From assembly GCF_004664715.2 (NCBI RefSeq), contig NC_051072.1:40853142-40917141 (forward strand): a stretch of DNA of 64,000 nt, written 5' to 3'. The notes beneath the pieces were generated by a model. It worked only from the letters and a program-made list of their open reading frames with translations, did not search any database and was not told the DNA's origin. Position numbers and translations under genes: made by a program. The DNA is from Peromyscus leucopus. Lineage: Eukaryota > Chordata > Mammalia > Rodentia > Cricetidae. Shown in pieces: positions 11,993 through 25,306 of the stretch; within the stretch, counting starts at the first letter, position 1; each line of letters begins with the position of its first letter.

Positions 11993-12108
11993 CTATGTAG
12001 CTCTGGCTTAGAACTCACTCTGTAGACTAGGCTGGTCTCAAACTAACAGAGTTCTGCCTCTGCCTTCTGAGTTCTGTGATTAAAGACATGCACCAACATG
12101 TCCTACAC
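11948..12108 (-). repeat. (ATT)n tract plus partial B1
   Basis: About 42 bp of ATT repeats occupies the tail position of a diverged reverse-complement B1 (tctatgtagctctggcttag, ctgtagactaggctgg, ctgtgattaaagacatgcac). The microsatellite probably grew from the SINE tail. Confidence 0.8.
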
Positions 12109-12112
12109 TTTT

Positions 12113-12196
12113 ACTTTTCTTTCTGAGACAGGGTCTCACTATGTATCCCAAACTGGCCTGGAACTTGCTATGTAGACCAAACTGGTCCTGAACTCA

Positions 12197-12238
<42 letters not shown>

Positions 12239-12292
12239 TCCTGCTTCTGCCTCAGTGCTGGGATTAAAGGTGTGTACCACTATTCCTAGCAC
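12113..12292 (-). repeat. old B1 interrupted by poly(A)
   Basis: Diverged reverse-complement B1 (tgagacagggtctcactatg to ggattaaaggtgtgtaccac). It is split by a pure run of about 38 A residues at 12198-12235. Plus-strand poly(A) inside a minus-strand B1 is not that element's own tail. Confidence 0.75.
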
Positions 12293-12311
12293 AAAATGGT
12301 TTTGGGAATAA

Positions 12312-12317
<6 letters not shown>

Positions 12318-12359
<42 letters not shown>

Positions 12360-12478
12360 CTTTGGAGCCTGTCCTGGAACTCACTTTGTAGATCAGGCTG
12401 GCCTTGAACTCAGAGATCCGCCTGCCTCTGCCTCCCAAGTGCTAGGATTAAAGGCGTGAGCCACCACCGCCTGGCTTG
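12318..12478 (-). repeat. (TG)n tract plus partial B1
   Basis: A TG repeat (12318-12357) replaces the tail and first bases of a reverse-complement B1 that continues with agctttggagcctgtcctgg and ends ccaccaccgcctggc. Confidence 0.85.
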
Positions 12479-12517
12479 GAATAACATTTTTAACTGTTTT
12501 CTTCATTATCACTTTTT

Positions 12518-12682
12518 TTTTTTTTTTTTTTTTTTGGTTTTTTGAGACAGGGTTTCTCTGTGTAGCTTTGCGCCTTTCCTGGGACTCACTTGGTAGTCCA
12601 GGCTGGCCTCGAACTCACAGAGATCCACCTGGCTCTGCCTCCCGAGTGCTGGGATTAAAGGCGTGCGCCACCATCGCCCGGC
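12518..12682 (-). mobile_element. B1 SINE with target duplication, nested in a B3
   Basis: A young reverse-complement B1 with the gctttgcgcctttcctgg variant. It is flanked by tcattatcacttttt at 12503-12517 and 12683-12697. The right flank runs into a B3, placing this B1 at the B3 tail. Confidence 0.93.
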
Positions 12683-12690
12683 TCATTATC

Positions 12691-12878
12691 ACTTTTTATG
12701 TGTAGGGGAGTCTTGCCTGCATCTATGTCCACGCACTACCTACTTGCAGTGTTCTTGGAAGTCCCTGGAGTTACAGATGGTTGTAAGTCAACAGGTAGGT
12801 TCTGGGAATCAAACCCAGGTCCCTTGGAATGGCCGCCAGTCAGTGCTCTTAACTGCTGAGCCATCCTTCCAACCACAT
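12691..12878 (-). repeat. B3-type SINE
   Basis: Reverse-complement B3: ggagttacagatggttgtaa, ggttctgggaatcaaaccca, head gctcttaactgctgagccat. Confidence 0.8.
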
Positions 12879-13050
12879 GGAATGACATTATTTTCTGTAA
12901 CTATATCCTTCATACACATGAGAGCTTTTGGCTTTATACCATTGTACTCAAAAAGTCCTAAATATGTTTTCCATGTATCATATCACATATCAGAGATGAA
13001 AAAGAGTATACTGACAGAAATTGGAGCCATTAATTCTTTAAACTGTGATT

Positions 13051-13231
13051 TTTTTTTTTTTTTTGGTTTTTTGAGACAGGGTTTCTCTGTATAGCTTTGC
13101 GCCTTTCCTGGATCTCGATCTGTAGACCAGGCTGGCCTCGAACTCACAAAGATCCGCCTGCCTCTGTCTCCTGAGTGCTGGGATGGAGAGATGGCTCAGC
13201 CATTAAAGGCTAGGCTCACAACCAAAAATAT
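13051..13231 (-). mobile_element. chimeric B1 with a B2-like 5' segment
   Basis: The T-tail and B1 body run normally to ctgagtgctgggat at about 13183. The expected B1 head is then missing and replaced by ggagagatggctcagccatt and a further 28 bases ending aaccaaaaatat. The whole unit is flanked by aaactgtgatt (13040-13050) and aaagtgtgatt (13232-13242), one mismatch, so the fusion was probably inserted as a single unit. Confidence 0.7.
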
Positions 13232-13242
13232 AAAGTGTGATT

Positions 13243-13858
13243 CTTTTGTGGTAGCTTTATAGTCTTTTAAAGTGGGAGCTCTGTTCTTCCTGGTGGACAT
13301 GGCTTAAAACTCAAGTAAATATCTTTACCCACTTAACCATTGTCATAACTGATGATGACTGTAAAAAAAACTCTTCACAAAACCTAAGTTTTAAAAGGCA
13401 AAAGATTGAAGGCCATAACTGTATGTCACATTTCCTTCTTGCTCCTCATTAGGCTTTGAGATCTCACTGTAAGATCTCACAAATGATCCAGTTTCGGTGG
13501 TGTTGCTCCACAGAAGAGCTTTACTGTTGAGCTTTGGATTGGAACAAAGAGTAGTACACTGATGGATTGGCCCCCTTTCACAAGACTAAGATTGTGTGCG
13601 CACACGCACACACTATATTCACACTAAGTTTTCAACTTATCAATCAGAGTAGATTACCCACTAAAGAAAGCAAATATAATACCTCTGGAAGATTTGATTG
13701 AGTTTACTGTGAAAATTTCAAAAGAGGAAATAAAATTGTAAGCAAATTGCTGACCCGAGTCTTTGGTATATGTTGAACGGACATGATCTATTTCTCAGAA
13801 TTCCAGACTGTCATCAAAGTTTCCCGTTCTAACAGAACACACTTTCTTAGGATAGAAA
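13243..13858. other. single-copy upstream flank, no gene seen
   Basis: AT-rich sequence with no clear repeat. A short alternating CA/CG stretch (gcgcacacgcacaca) occurs near 13600. Confidence 0.4.
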
Positions 13859-14071
13859 ATGATTGATCAGCAGTTGAATGCTGTTCTCATGACAGATTTA
13901 AGAAGGATCCACTTTAAGGGATGCAATGGTATGGGTTTAGTGAATGACAAGATGGTATGGTGTATGCTTCCAGATTTTTCCTATTCTGAGGAATTCATGG
14001 CATGGGCTAAAAAGATCAATTCTAAGCCTCACCCCACCTATGCTGAATATGAAGCTCTAGAGGAGGGCTGA
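13859..14071 (+). other. unassigned 70-codon ORF
   Basis: The open frame runs from ATG to a TGA just after Leu-Glu-Glu-Gly. Its composition is balanced (many Lys, Glu, Met, Trp; no low complexity), unlike the SINE and microsatellite frames around it. The C-terminal part reads PDFSYSEEFMAWAKKINSKP and then PHPTYAEYEALEEG-like residues. I do not recognise the family. An in-frame TAG lies two codons upstream of the ATG, and a possible acceptor (cacactttcttag) lies just before it. It could be chance, a decayed retrocopy or a terminal exon. Confidence 0.2.
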
Positions 14072-14117
14072 GAGAAGTCTGTGTTTCTTCCCCTTTCTCT
14101 CCCAATCCCCCCCCCCT

Positions 14118-14262
14118 CAAGGTTTTTAAGACATAGTTTCTCTGTGTAGCCCTGGCTGTCCTGGAACTCACTCTGTAGACCAGGTTGGCCTCAGTCTCAG
14201 AGATCTGCCTCTGTCTCCTGAGTGCTGGGATTAAAGGTGTGCACCACCACTGCCTAGCCTAA
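14118..14262 (-). repeat. B1 SINE
   Basis: Reverse-complement B1 preceded by a C-run (14107-14116). It carries the ccctggctgtcctggaactc variant and head ccaccactgcctagcc, so it is a different subfamily from the gctttgcgcc copies. Confidence 0.88.
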
Positions 14263-17200
14263 GTGATTCCTTTGAACTGGCCTAAGTGATTCTTATGAAC
14301 TGGCAAGTTTGAGAAATACCGGATAATGGAAAGAGTTCTGATGATGGACTCAAATTTGAATGTCTGTTTGATTGGCCCAAATAATCTTTGACAAAGTTCT
14401 CTGTGCCTCATTTTCCTTATTTTGATTCTTACATAAAGTTGCTGGGGTTACCTGTAAAGATTCCAGCACTGTGTCTGTAATCACTCTCAAAAGCACAGCA
14501 AGACATTAATGGCTTGATTCCTTAAGATTTAACAGAGAGAAGAATTTCCAAACTTTCCCCCTCTTTGAAGATGGAACAACTGTTCTAAACTGGCTGGTTC
14601 TCCATCACTCCATGCCCACTTCTTCAAGTTTCTTTGGTAGTAATGACTGGCCCGGACGGAAGACTCTTTGGGCATTTCTCCTTGTTACAAGCATTTTTTA
14701 ATTGATAAAGTGTCATCTCTAAGACCCCGTTCTCCATCCCTCTTATCCACACCACATGGTGTCATTCCTTTGGAGGGGAGATTAATGCTAGGTTCAGAGG
14801 TTAACTATGCTATTTGAGGCTTTTATTCCCTTGTAAACAATTGAATTATATTCCATGGAATGTTATTGGCTTTGGTTAATATAAAAAATTATATCCCAGT
14901 ATGAAAAATAGCATGGAAATGAACATAGTTTTGTGTCTGTCTTCAAATGACTTGAAGTTCCTTAGATCTAATCCAATTTCCATGTCTTAGAATCTTCCTA
15001 CTAATGGCAAATTATTGTCTTAATTAGCTGAGATGACTAGTAATAATGATGAGACAATGTGGCTTTCTTTTCCTGCAGGCCTAAGTACTGGGACTGTGTG
15101 AAGTTCTTACTACCAAAGAGTAACTTTCGAAACTCATGTGGGGAGCTTGTCATATGTTAACTTATGATTCCCCCTGTCCAAAGGTGTGTGCATTATGGGC
15201 TGCAGCAAAAATTAATGCTTTGGGAATTTGATAAACTGATACTGAATTCAATTCCAAAATTTCAGTTTTCATTTGTTTTGAAATTCATGCTGAATAGCCC
15301 AAGCTGGCCTTGCATGCCTCATCCTTCTGCCTCTGCTTCCTGTGTGATATAGAGGCATTTTTTTTTTTTAATTTAAAGAAGAGCCATGATAGATCCTAGG
15401 CTAAACTCTACTTCCTTACAGTCCTGTTTCTTTCTGCCTGTCTGCTATCCATCCACCCATCCACCCATCCATCCATCCATCCATCCATCCATCCATCCAT
15501 CCATCCAATCCCATGGGCCAGGTGTTGGCTGTGGTGACTAGGGATGGGTGGGGGTTTCTTTCTTCCTTGAATTAATCAGTTTAGCTACTGGAGAACTACT
15601 TATAAAGTTGACTGGGGATCCTAGCTGCATGATGTGATGAGTCACGGGCATATGGGAAGCTGTCGCCTTTCAGCACTCTGGTGTCCTACCACTGCCTGAT
15701 AGTAAACACTGGAGATGGACCTGATTTGGTCCCTGGGGTAGAGGCCTGGTAGGAAAGGGAAATTATACTTTAAAATGATTTATACAAACAGCAGGAAAAT
15801 AACTACCATAGATCCTCAAAATTGAGGAGCAGCACAAACACCAGCCAAAGATGGCATGCCTTCACTGGGCTCATGGGCATAGCTAACTATGGGCAGAAGC
15901 CTTGGTGCAGTGGGGGGGGGGGAGCAACAACGGTGGGAATCAGAGGCTCCAGAAAAGGGGACATAATCCTAACCCCTCAGAGAATATCTACGCTGGCAAG
16001 GAAAAGCAGAAAACAGTTGGGAAGTGTGATGCTTGGCACGATGGTATAAATGTCACAAGACAGATTCAAAGTACTAAGGCTCTCAGAGGGAGGTCACGCA
16101 CCAAGGTGGGTTTTTCCAGAGGAAGTGGCATTTAAGCAAGTCCTTGAAGGAAGGGTAGGAATTTAACGAATTCCAAGAGAAGAGAGAGGTTTCAGGCCTC
16201 AGGAATGTCTTGAGCAAATGTGTGGGGCAGGCAAGTCCTGTTGGGACATAACAGCATTCTTGTTGGGGAACTGGGAAACATTTCTTTTGGGTTTTAGTAG
16301 AAGACAAGGCTGGAAAGTTGGGTTTGGTCAAGACAGATCAGACTTTGGACTTCTTCCAGAAGTCAGCATAGAGCCATTGAAAGGGACTTGAGCACAAGGG
16401 TGATACCAACAGAAATGTACTTTGAGAAGCAGGGCAGCTGGGTGGGGGAGGACTTGGAGGAGCAAGGACTCCACAGACACGCCAAGCCAGCAAACAAGGC
16501 TCTTGCTGGGGAAGAGGAAGAAAAATGGACTGTGAGCAGCGAGAAGGGTTGGGATAGTCAATCCTGTAAGTGAAACTGGGGGAGTAGCAGGAAAGAGGCT
16601 GTCAAAAAGGACTACAGCTTGGGGGCCTCTTTATATAGGTTACCGCAGATAGAGAGGAAAAAAAAAATACTGGAGAAGAGAACCTAGACTCTGGGGATAC
16701 TCAGTACTTTTGAATGACTGCAGTGAGCTGGACATGGAGAAGAGCTGAGCTGAACGAGGTTTTGGTTGGTGTCTTCAAAAGGCGATCATAACAGGTATAG
16801 GATGGGGTACATTAAAGTTTAAGAGAAACAAACAAACAAACAAAAAAAGAGACCTGAAGACACAGTAGGGACGGCAGGGTGCCAGAGAAACCCAAGAATG
16901 AGGGGACCCGTTCAAAAGGAAGAGGGGCAGAGTATCCAACGCCCCAGGGGAGCTCAAGTTGGGTTAGACTGGGCCAATGGGCCCAGCTTTTCTTTGAATT
17001 AGGAAATGAAGCTTGGATTGCCCCAGGGCTAGTTCAGCCCTAGAGCACTCAGGCTCCAGGGGCCTGGTTTCCATCCCCAGCAAAAACTAATCACAAAATG
17101 ACTGGATCCCTCCAGGGAAGGTCCATGCCTTAGATCCAGTCTCTTTAGTTCATTACAGTATCAAATTCTTTCTATGTCCTTCCCCTCTAAAGGTGTGTTA

Positions 17201-17884
17201 TTTTCCTGTAATGGAAATTAATCCATTTCACGAACACCACATCTGACCCGGAATGAGTCATTTATTCTGTCTGAGGGCACTCGTTTTGTCATCTTTAACT
17301 TTCCAATTCAGCAGTCTGTGCACACGTGTGAAAATGTTGGCGGTCTATACTGCACAAGCCCTGTCATGACTTTTTGAGGACAGACTAGATAGAGCTCACC
17401 CTACTTTCTGCGCCAACAGCCTAAGTTTGTTCTTAAAAATCAAGAGATCTAGATTTTAAACAACAGAAGGAAAGTGACTTCCTCTTCCACTTACCCGTAA
17501 AGATCTCCCAGTTTTCTGTCCAGCTTTTTCCTAAGCACCGAGGAGATGCCTAAAAAATACTGGATGGATATACAAAAACATGTCACCAAAATTTTCCTAA
17601 CAAGCAGCTATGGAAAGTCTGCCAGCGTCCTGTCTCCAGGGACCTCTAGCCTGAAGCTCCTGATGCCCGACATGGATCACGTCCAATGTCTCGGGCGGCC
17701 TTCGCTTTGAGTGGGCAATTTTCTTTACAACGCCGACGCGCTTTAAATTCAGACCAGGCAGGCAGTGGGGGAGTAGCCAATGTAAGTGTCAGAGGAGCTA
17801 GGGCTTATCTCCAACAATAGGACAGTATCTCTAACACTGTTTACAGTAAAAACAGAAGGTGGAGCAAGAAGTCAGGGTGTCTAC
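14263..17884. other. single-copy upstream flank of Zswim6, no gene seen
   Basis: Apart from a CCAT microsatellite and short A- or G-runs, no repeat or coding unit stands out. Open frames of 60-82 codons are on both strands without recognisable domains. Distal regulatory elements could be present but cannot be told from sequence alone. Confidence 0.4.
15448..15507. repeat. (CCAT)n microsatellite
   Basis: About fifteen tetranucleotide units, the first few as CCAC/CCAT variants and the rest uniform. Confidence 0.95.
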
Positions 17885-19173
17885 CGCGGTCATTAAGCCT
17901 GCGGCTTGGCTGAGATCTAGCCAAGCTCTGCAGAGTGCGAAGAACAATGTCCGCAGGGCTCCCGGTTCAGACGGGGACTCGCTTCGCCGCCTCCGCTGGC
18001 GCCCGGGCACCGGCGCCCAGCGCTGCTCGCTCGCCCTGCTGGCCCGCTGCGGGAGGACCAGCCGGTCGGGCGCCGCCAGTGCTGCAGGGAGCGCGGCGCG
18101 TGTCCCGAGCGCCAGGACTCCAGGTCTCTCTGCCCAGCCGCAGACTCGAGAGCGTCCGCGGCCGCTGTCCGCCACCGGGCGGCCGTGAGCGAGCAACCGT
18201 CTCGCGACCGAGAGTTTGCGCGATCCACTTGCCCGCGCGTGTGCGCTCTCACTGGAGCGGCCCGACCCCTGGGGCTGCACCAGGTCGCCGCAGAGGGCGG
18301 TTGGTTGCTCCCGGCTGCGCCCGGGCGAGCCGGCTTCTTGGCCCCGAAGGGCTGGAGGGAGTGCGAAGGCGGGGCGGGGCGGCGCGGCCGGCTCGGGACG
18401 CGCGTCCAAGCGGCTGCGGGGCAGCTTCGGAGCGCTCTGCGTGTCCCCGGCACTCGGTCGGCTCGGCTCCCCGCCCCGTCACCGGGCCGGAGCGAACCCG
18501 GGGCTCAGGGCTGGGCGAGCTGCCGCTCCGCGGGGGCCAGCCGCGCCCCTTCCCCACCTGGGTCGGCGAAAAGTGAAGTGGAAAACAGTGGCTGAGCTCA
18601 GCCCTCCTCCTCCTCCTCCTCCTCCCCTTCCCCGGCGGCGCTGCAGCCTTGGCCGAAGGTGGGGGGAAGTTCGCTCCGCCGGGTTGGAAGGGAAAGCAAG
18701 GCGGCCCTGGGCCGTGCCTCCCCCGCCTTCCTCTCGGCCGCGTCCCCGGGGCTTCACGCAGCATTTCTTTGTTTTGAAAGCGCCTCCTCCGCCCAGAGGC
18801 TTTTCCCCCGCGGGGCCGGCTGACGGGGGTGGGGTGGGGCATCGAGCCGTCGGCCCGCCCTCCATTTAGTCCCGGCCCCCCCCCCCCTCCCCGCCCGCAC
18901 CCGCCCCGCGGCGACCCACGAGGCGCGTCTTCACTTGGCGGACATCAAAAGGAGACAGGGCGCTGGAGGGCTAAGTTGAGTAGACAAGAGGGTAAGGGGG
19001 GGCGCGCCGAGACCGACCCACCCTCCCCTTGGCCGGCGGCCCGCCCCCTCCCGCGGGAACCCCGCCTGGACCCCGCCCCCCCCCCCCCCGCGTCACAGCA
19101 GCCTGACATTCTCACAGCCCACCCGGCACCCAACCCCGAGCGCCCCCGCCACCCCCGTGTCCACGGAGCGCTC

Positions 19174-19310
19174 TATTTATGTTTCAGCCCAGTGATTTGC
19201 ATAGGCCCCGCCCCCTCCCCTAGGTTCTCCCTATCGGCGCGCCGCTTCGGCGACGACGTCACGGCCTAGGCCCCGCCTCCCGTGCCCCTACAAGGAGCGG
19301 CGGGCCCTAG
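19174..19310 (+). promoter_or_regulatory. Zswim6: probable Zswim6 core promoter
   Basis: Ordered motifs precede the coding exon: a TATA-like tatttat (about 19174), an octamer atttgcat (19195-19202), a GC box ggccccgcccc (19204-19214), a CRE-like site (19254-19261) and a second GC box ggccccgcctcc (about 19269). The start site is not visible in sequence. CpG-island promoters usually have dispersed starts, so the TATA-like motif may be irrelevant. Confidence 0.55.
19254..19261 (+). promoter_or_regulatory. CRE-like site
   Basis: cgacgtca matches the CREB/ATF palindrome TGACGTCA at 7 of 8 positions and is followed by c, giving acgtcac. It lies about 150 bp upstream of the chosen start codon. Confidence 0.5.
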
Positions 19311-20270
<960 letters not shown>

Positions 20271-20930
20271 TGAATCAGCAGGACGCGCCCCTCGGCGGCG
20301 GGGCGGTGGGTGTCGGCGTCCCCCTTGGTCCGTCCCGCAGGCTGCGCGCCGGTGTGCGGGGCGGGCGTGGACAAAGGCGCGGGCGGCCGCGGGGCTCGGG
20401 CTGGGGCGTGCGGCGCGGGGGAGGGGGCGCCGGCCGCAGACAATGCCGGCCGGGGCGCTCGCACGGCGCTGCCCGGCTCGCGTCCTTTCTTCTGGCGCCG
20501 CTCCGCGCCCCGCGGTCCAGGGAAGGGAAGGGAAGGAGGGGGGAGCGCGCATCCCTCCAACACCGCCCGGCCACCGCTCCGCTCGGGGCTCCGACGGCCG
20601 GCCGGCCGGCCCCGAGTCCCCCGGTTCCCCAAGGTACCCGAGACGAGCTCCGCGGCGGCGCCCGAGCACTCCCCCCACCACCCCACCCCCCGCCCGGGAG
20701 CGACGGCAGGCCGGGCCGCTGAGGGGCGCCGCTCGTGCTGCTCCGTCCCGCGAGGCGCCCCGCCGCCCGCCCGACTTCGGCCTGCGCCCGCCCGGGGTCG
20801 GGGCGCGGTGCGGAGGGAAGCTGGGCAGCAGCACCGCCCGACGCCGTGACCCGCGGCCGGCGTCCGCACCGAGGGGCCCCCGCGGCCCCTGCGCCGCTGC
20901 CCGCCCCGCACCACCCGGCACTTTGTTCGC

Positions 20931-23577
20931 CTTTCAGGTTTATTTGTCCCCCTTTCAGTTTTCTGTCACCCTCCGAAAAGGGGAAAGCAAACAAAAGAGC
21001 CTCTTTATTTCTTTTCAGGGCTTGTAAAGTAGAAGATATTTGACAAAGGCGAGAGAAGGACTTGTGATTTAAAGCTGCACAGCCCTTCTTTCTCTGACAG
21101 ACCTGGAGAGTTTTCTCAAATCCCTCTTCCTCCACAGTGCCTTTTCTTTTTCTCCTGTTTGGACATCTTTTCCAGTCATAGCTATGGGGATGTTTGAAGT
21201 GGACTGAAGTCAACAAGGCTGCAGAGAAACTCCCCTGTCCCTTATTTTTATCCTTCCGACCGCTGAAGGCATATTTTATAACCCTCTCCCACCTCGGTCT
21301 GGTTGAAATTGAAGGGATGAATCCCGAACCAAATGAATGGGGATGGATAGATTTGAAAGATTGTGTGTGTCTCTTTCTCTCGTTTTTTTTAACTTGTTCT
21401 CTTCTCTGTAGTCGGATCCTTTTATCCTTCTCTTTGGGAGTGGAATGGGGGTCTGGGTAGTGGCCCTGACACAGGAGATTTGTTTTAATCCTGTTTGGTT
21501 AATTTGAATTCTAATGTAATCTGAAAACGTGATTTTCTGCATGGTCATTTATTTCCAAAGACAGCCCTCAGTGTGGCTCAGCATCCTTTCCTTCTGTCTA
21601 GAGGGGGGTTGGTTTTTGAGGCCATCCATCCTTTTTCCCCCTTTCTCCCCTTCTTCAACATCTAATTAACATTCTTTCGAGTTACATCTTTCCCCCCCTC
21701 CCCTCTTCCCCTGCCGGGTTGGGTTGAAACCGATTGAAGCACATCTATGGTTTCTGAGTATGAGTAGCTAGAGTCTGCGAATTTTTATGGCTTGGCTGGC
21801 AACGTTGAGTCGTTCCCCCCCCCCCCCCCCGCCCCTTCCCTTCCCTTGCTGTGTTTGACTCTGCTTGCAAGCAATGAGGAATGACAGGAGAGCACATCGG
21901 GAGGGTTTCTTGGCTGATTGCATTTAAGCCAGGAATTCACTGTGAAAATAAAGCCAAGGGGCGATAAATAAAAGATGCAATCTTCTCTAGGAGACAGACA
22001 CACAGCGTGGGCTTTGCCGGCTTTCATCAGTGGAAGAGGCCAGGGTGAACAGTTAGTTGTAAAAGAAAATAGTAACTTTTTCAATAGTCCCCGAAGGGGG
22101 AAGGCGGCCACTTGAATGGAATTGGCCCTGGTCGATGTGAAGTGGTACGGTTTGGAGACTTGACCCCCGCTTTGGAAATACTTACGTACGAGCTAAACAA
22201 ACGCTGTACAAATTGTGGAAAACACTCCCCCCCCCTTCTCTGAGTTCTGCCAGTTTCTTTTACATCCAAGTAGTCTTACTGTTGCCAGTCAGCTTAGGGA
22301 TGGAAGGAAGGGCTGTTAAGTTAAATGCCTGGCAGCTGGCACCGTGAGCGAGCAAACTTAGGACCAGGTTTTGTCCACCCTTGATGAGGAGTGGGGAGGC
22401 CAGCTAGATTAAGTATCTAATTTAGCGTTAAGTGGTGGTTTGAATCAGTATACTTAAGAAGCTTATAATTGTGATTTTTCTGTAGGAAACGCGCCCCCCC
22501 CCCAAAAAAAAAAACCCAAAGAACAAAATACCGTGTTGATCTCACTATAAGTCGTGTTCGGGTTTATACAGGAAATGTTAGTGAATGCTAGTCACAATGG
22601 GGGAATCTAGATACCGGACTGTATCTTACATTTGTTTTTACGGAAGCTTGTCTAGAGATTGAGGAGTAGGGAATTGGGCTGCCCAGAAATGAAGCTTGCT
22701 GGGTAGATTTTTAAGGACTACACTAAACCTTTGGTACTGATAAGTGATATTTAATTATTAGATATAATTAATTATATTTAGCAATAGCTTGTCAGTGGCT
22801 ATGGGAAAGTTCTACAGGAATGTGTTTACTTACTTTTGTTAGGTTAGGGTGCCAGGAAGCTGTTGGTATGTAGTCTAGATCTCAGTTAAGCAATGATTTC
22901 AGAGAGACTGCACAAGCAACTTCCCCTAGATTTTTGTCTGAGCCTCTTGCACATGACCTAAAATCAAAGGTACAGTCAGATATATTTAATTGGAAAAATT
23001 CTAAAAAATTTCCATTGGGCTGGAAACACCATAAACCAAGGAAAACCTCTAACTGGAGCAAATATTTATGGTGTGTTTGACCAAAAGTAGGCAGAAAAAT
23101 CCTTAAAAGAAAGAAAAATGACTCAGTAGGCATTACAGTTCAGAGGCAGAGAGCTCCAGTGGTTAATAAGCATACTTACTGTCTATCTGTTTTACTACGG
23201 AGAGACATGGGTACAAATGAGATGCAGTTTTCTTCTGTCATGTTGCTGACGTCCAAAAGGATAAGTAGAGAGTGACAGTGCCCACAGCTGGTTAGCACGT
23301 GTGGGGAAGCACGCTGTCCAGCCCACTGCTGGACATGCTGTGTCATTTCTGGGATCGTATCATATGGATGATAATGATACTGGTGCATGGAGGTGTTTGG
23401 TATGGGAATACCCATTGCATGTAGTTTGCAGTAGTGAAAAGCTGGACTCAGCCTTAATTTGTCAGATAGGAATTGGTCAAGAAGTATGGAGTGGAATACT
23501 ATGCAACTGTGAAAAAAACTCAAGTTAAGTTGATATATTTTAGCAAAGAAAAAGTGACCCTTTAAAATAAATAACTT
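20931..23577. other. intronic single-copy sequence
   Basis: No SINE or LINE is obvious for about 2.6 kb downstream of the CpG island, which is unusual for this repeat-rich window. It contains C-runs, a T/A cluster near 22745-22785 and several pyrimidine-rich stretches. This kind of repeat-poor first-intron segment often carries regulatory elements, but nothing here proves that. Confidence 0.45.
21815..21830. repeat. poly(C) run
   Basis: Sixteen consecutive C residues in an otherwise AT-rich stretch. Other C-runs of 7 to 16 occur across the window (for example 49541-49556). Confidence 0.9.
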
Positions 23578-23745
23578 AGGCCAAGTGTGATGGCACATGC
23601 CATTAATCCTAGCACTCAAGGCAGGGGGATCTCTATGAGTTTTGGGGGTATCCTGTTCTATGTATAGTGAGTTTTAAGCCAGCCAGGGCTACACCTTGAG
23701 ATCTTGTTTCAAAACAACAACAACAAAACAAACAAACAAAACCCC
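23578..23745 (+). repeat. B1-like SINE, diverged
   Basis: Plus-strand B1/B4-type body: ggccaagtgtgatggcacat, taatcctagcactcaaggca, cagccagggctacacctt, ending in an AAC-rich tail. Confidence 0.8.
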
Positions 23746-23937
23746 AATGAAAACAAATACTTAATTTGGTGTAAAGAAAGGTATGGCAGTTTGGGTCATG
23801 GAAGAAGCTGCAAACCATGGGTGTCTGTGGAGAAGTGAGCTTAGCGAACCAGCAAGGTTTTGGAGAATTTCTCTGTCTTAGAGCAACACATACACTTTCA
23901 GAATTAAAGATGGTGAATATTTACTTTTGAGTTATAA

Positions 23938-24889
<952 letters not shown>

Positions 24890-25150
24890 GCTGAAGGAGC
24901 ATGAGGAACACACTCTAAGTACCTCCTAAAGAGCGGGCATCTGTAACCCCAGCATTGAGAAGGCACAGACAGGTGGATCTCCAGAGCTCATCGGACATCC
25001 AGCCGAGCTGAATTGATGAGTTCCATATTCAGTAATAGACCAGGAAAAAAAAGTAACTGAGGCACATACTGTTGACCTCTAGCCTCCATACGTACATGCA
25101 TTCACATGGACAGGATATATACACCACATGGACGTGTATGCACGCGCACA
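24890..25150 (+). repeat. RSINE1/B4-like SINE
   Basis: catctgtaaccccagcattg, ggtggatctccagagctcat, aatagaccaggaaaaaaaag, then gacctctagcctccatacgt with CA/TG-rich tail. This layout fits the composite B4/RSINE1 group. Confidence 0.65.
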
Positions 25151-25239
25151 GATACTTCACCAACAATGGGGGCTGGAATTGCAGACCTGTGTTAAGCAAT
25201 CATTTCTATTTTTGCTTCAGTCTTGCAGTTTCTCTTGTT

Positions 25240-25306
25240 AGGGGCTGGACTGAGCGTCTTTGATGCTAGGCACATGTTCTACCATAGAGCCACATCTGCA
25301 GCCCGA
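25240..25306 (-). repeat. ID-like SINE fragment
   Basis: Reverse-complement ID pattern: gatgctaggcacatgttcta followed by ccatagagccacatctgcagccc. Confidence 0.65.

Noticed and set aside
17831..18865. Long open frames on both strands upstream of exon 1 (up to 217 codons)
   Set aside because: They overlap in many frames within a CpG island where stop codons are rare. The products are Ala/Pro/Arg/Gly-rich with no recognisable domain.
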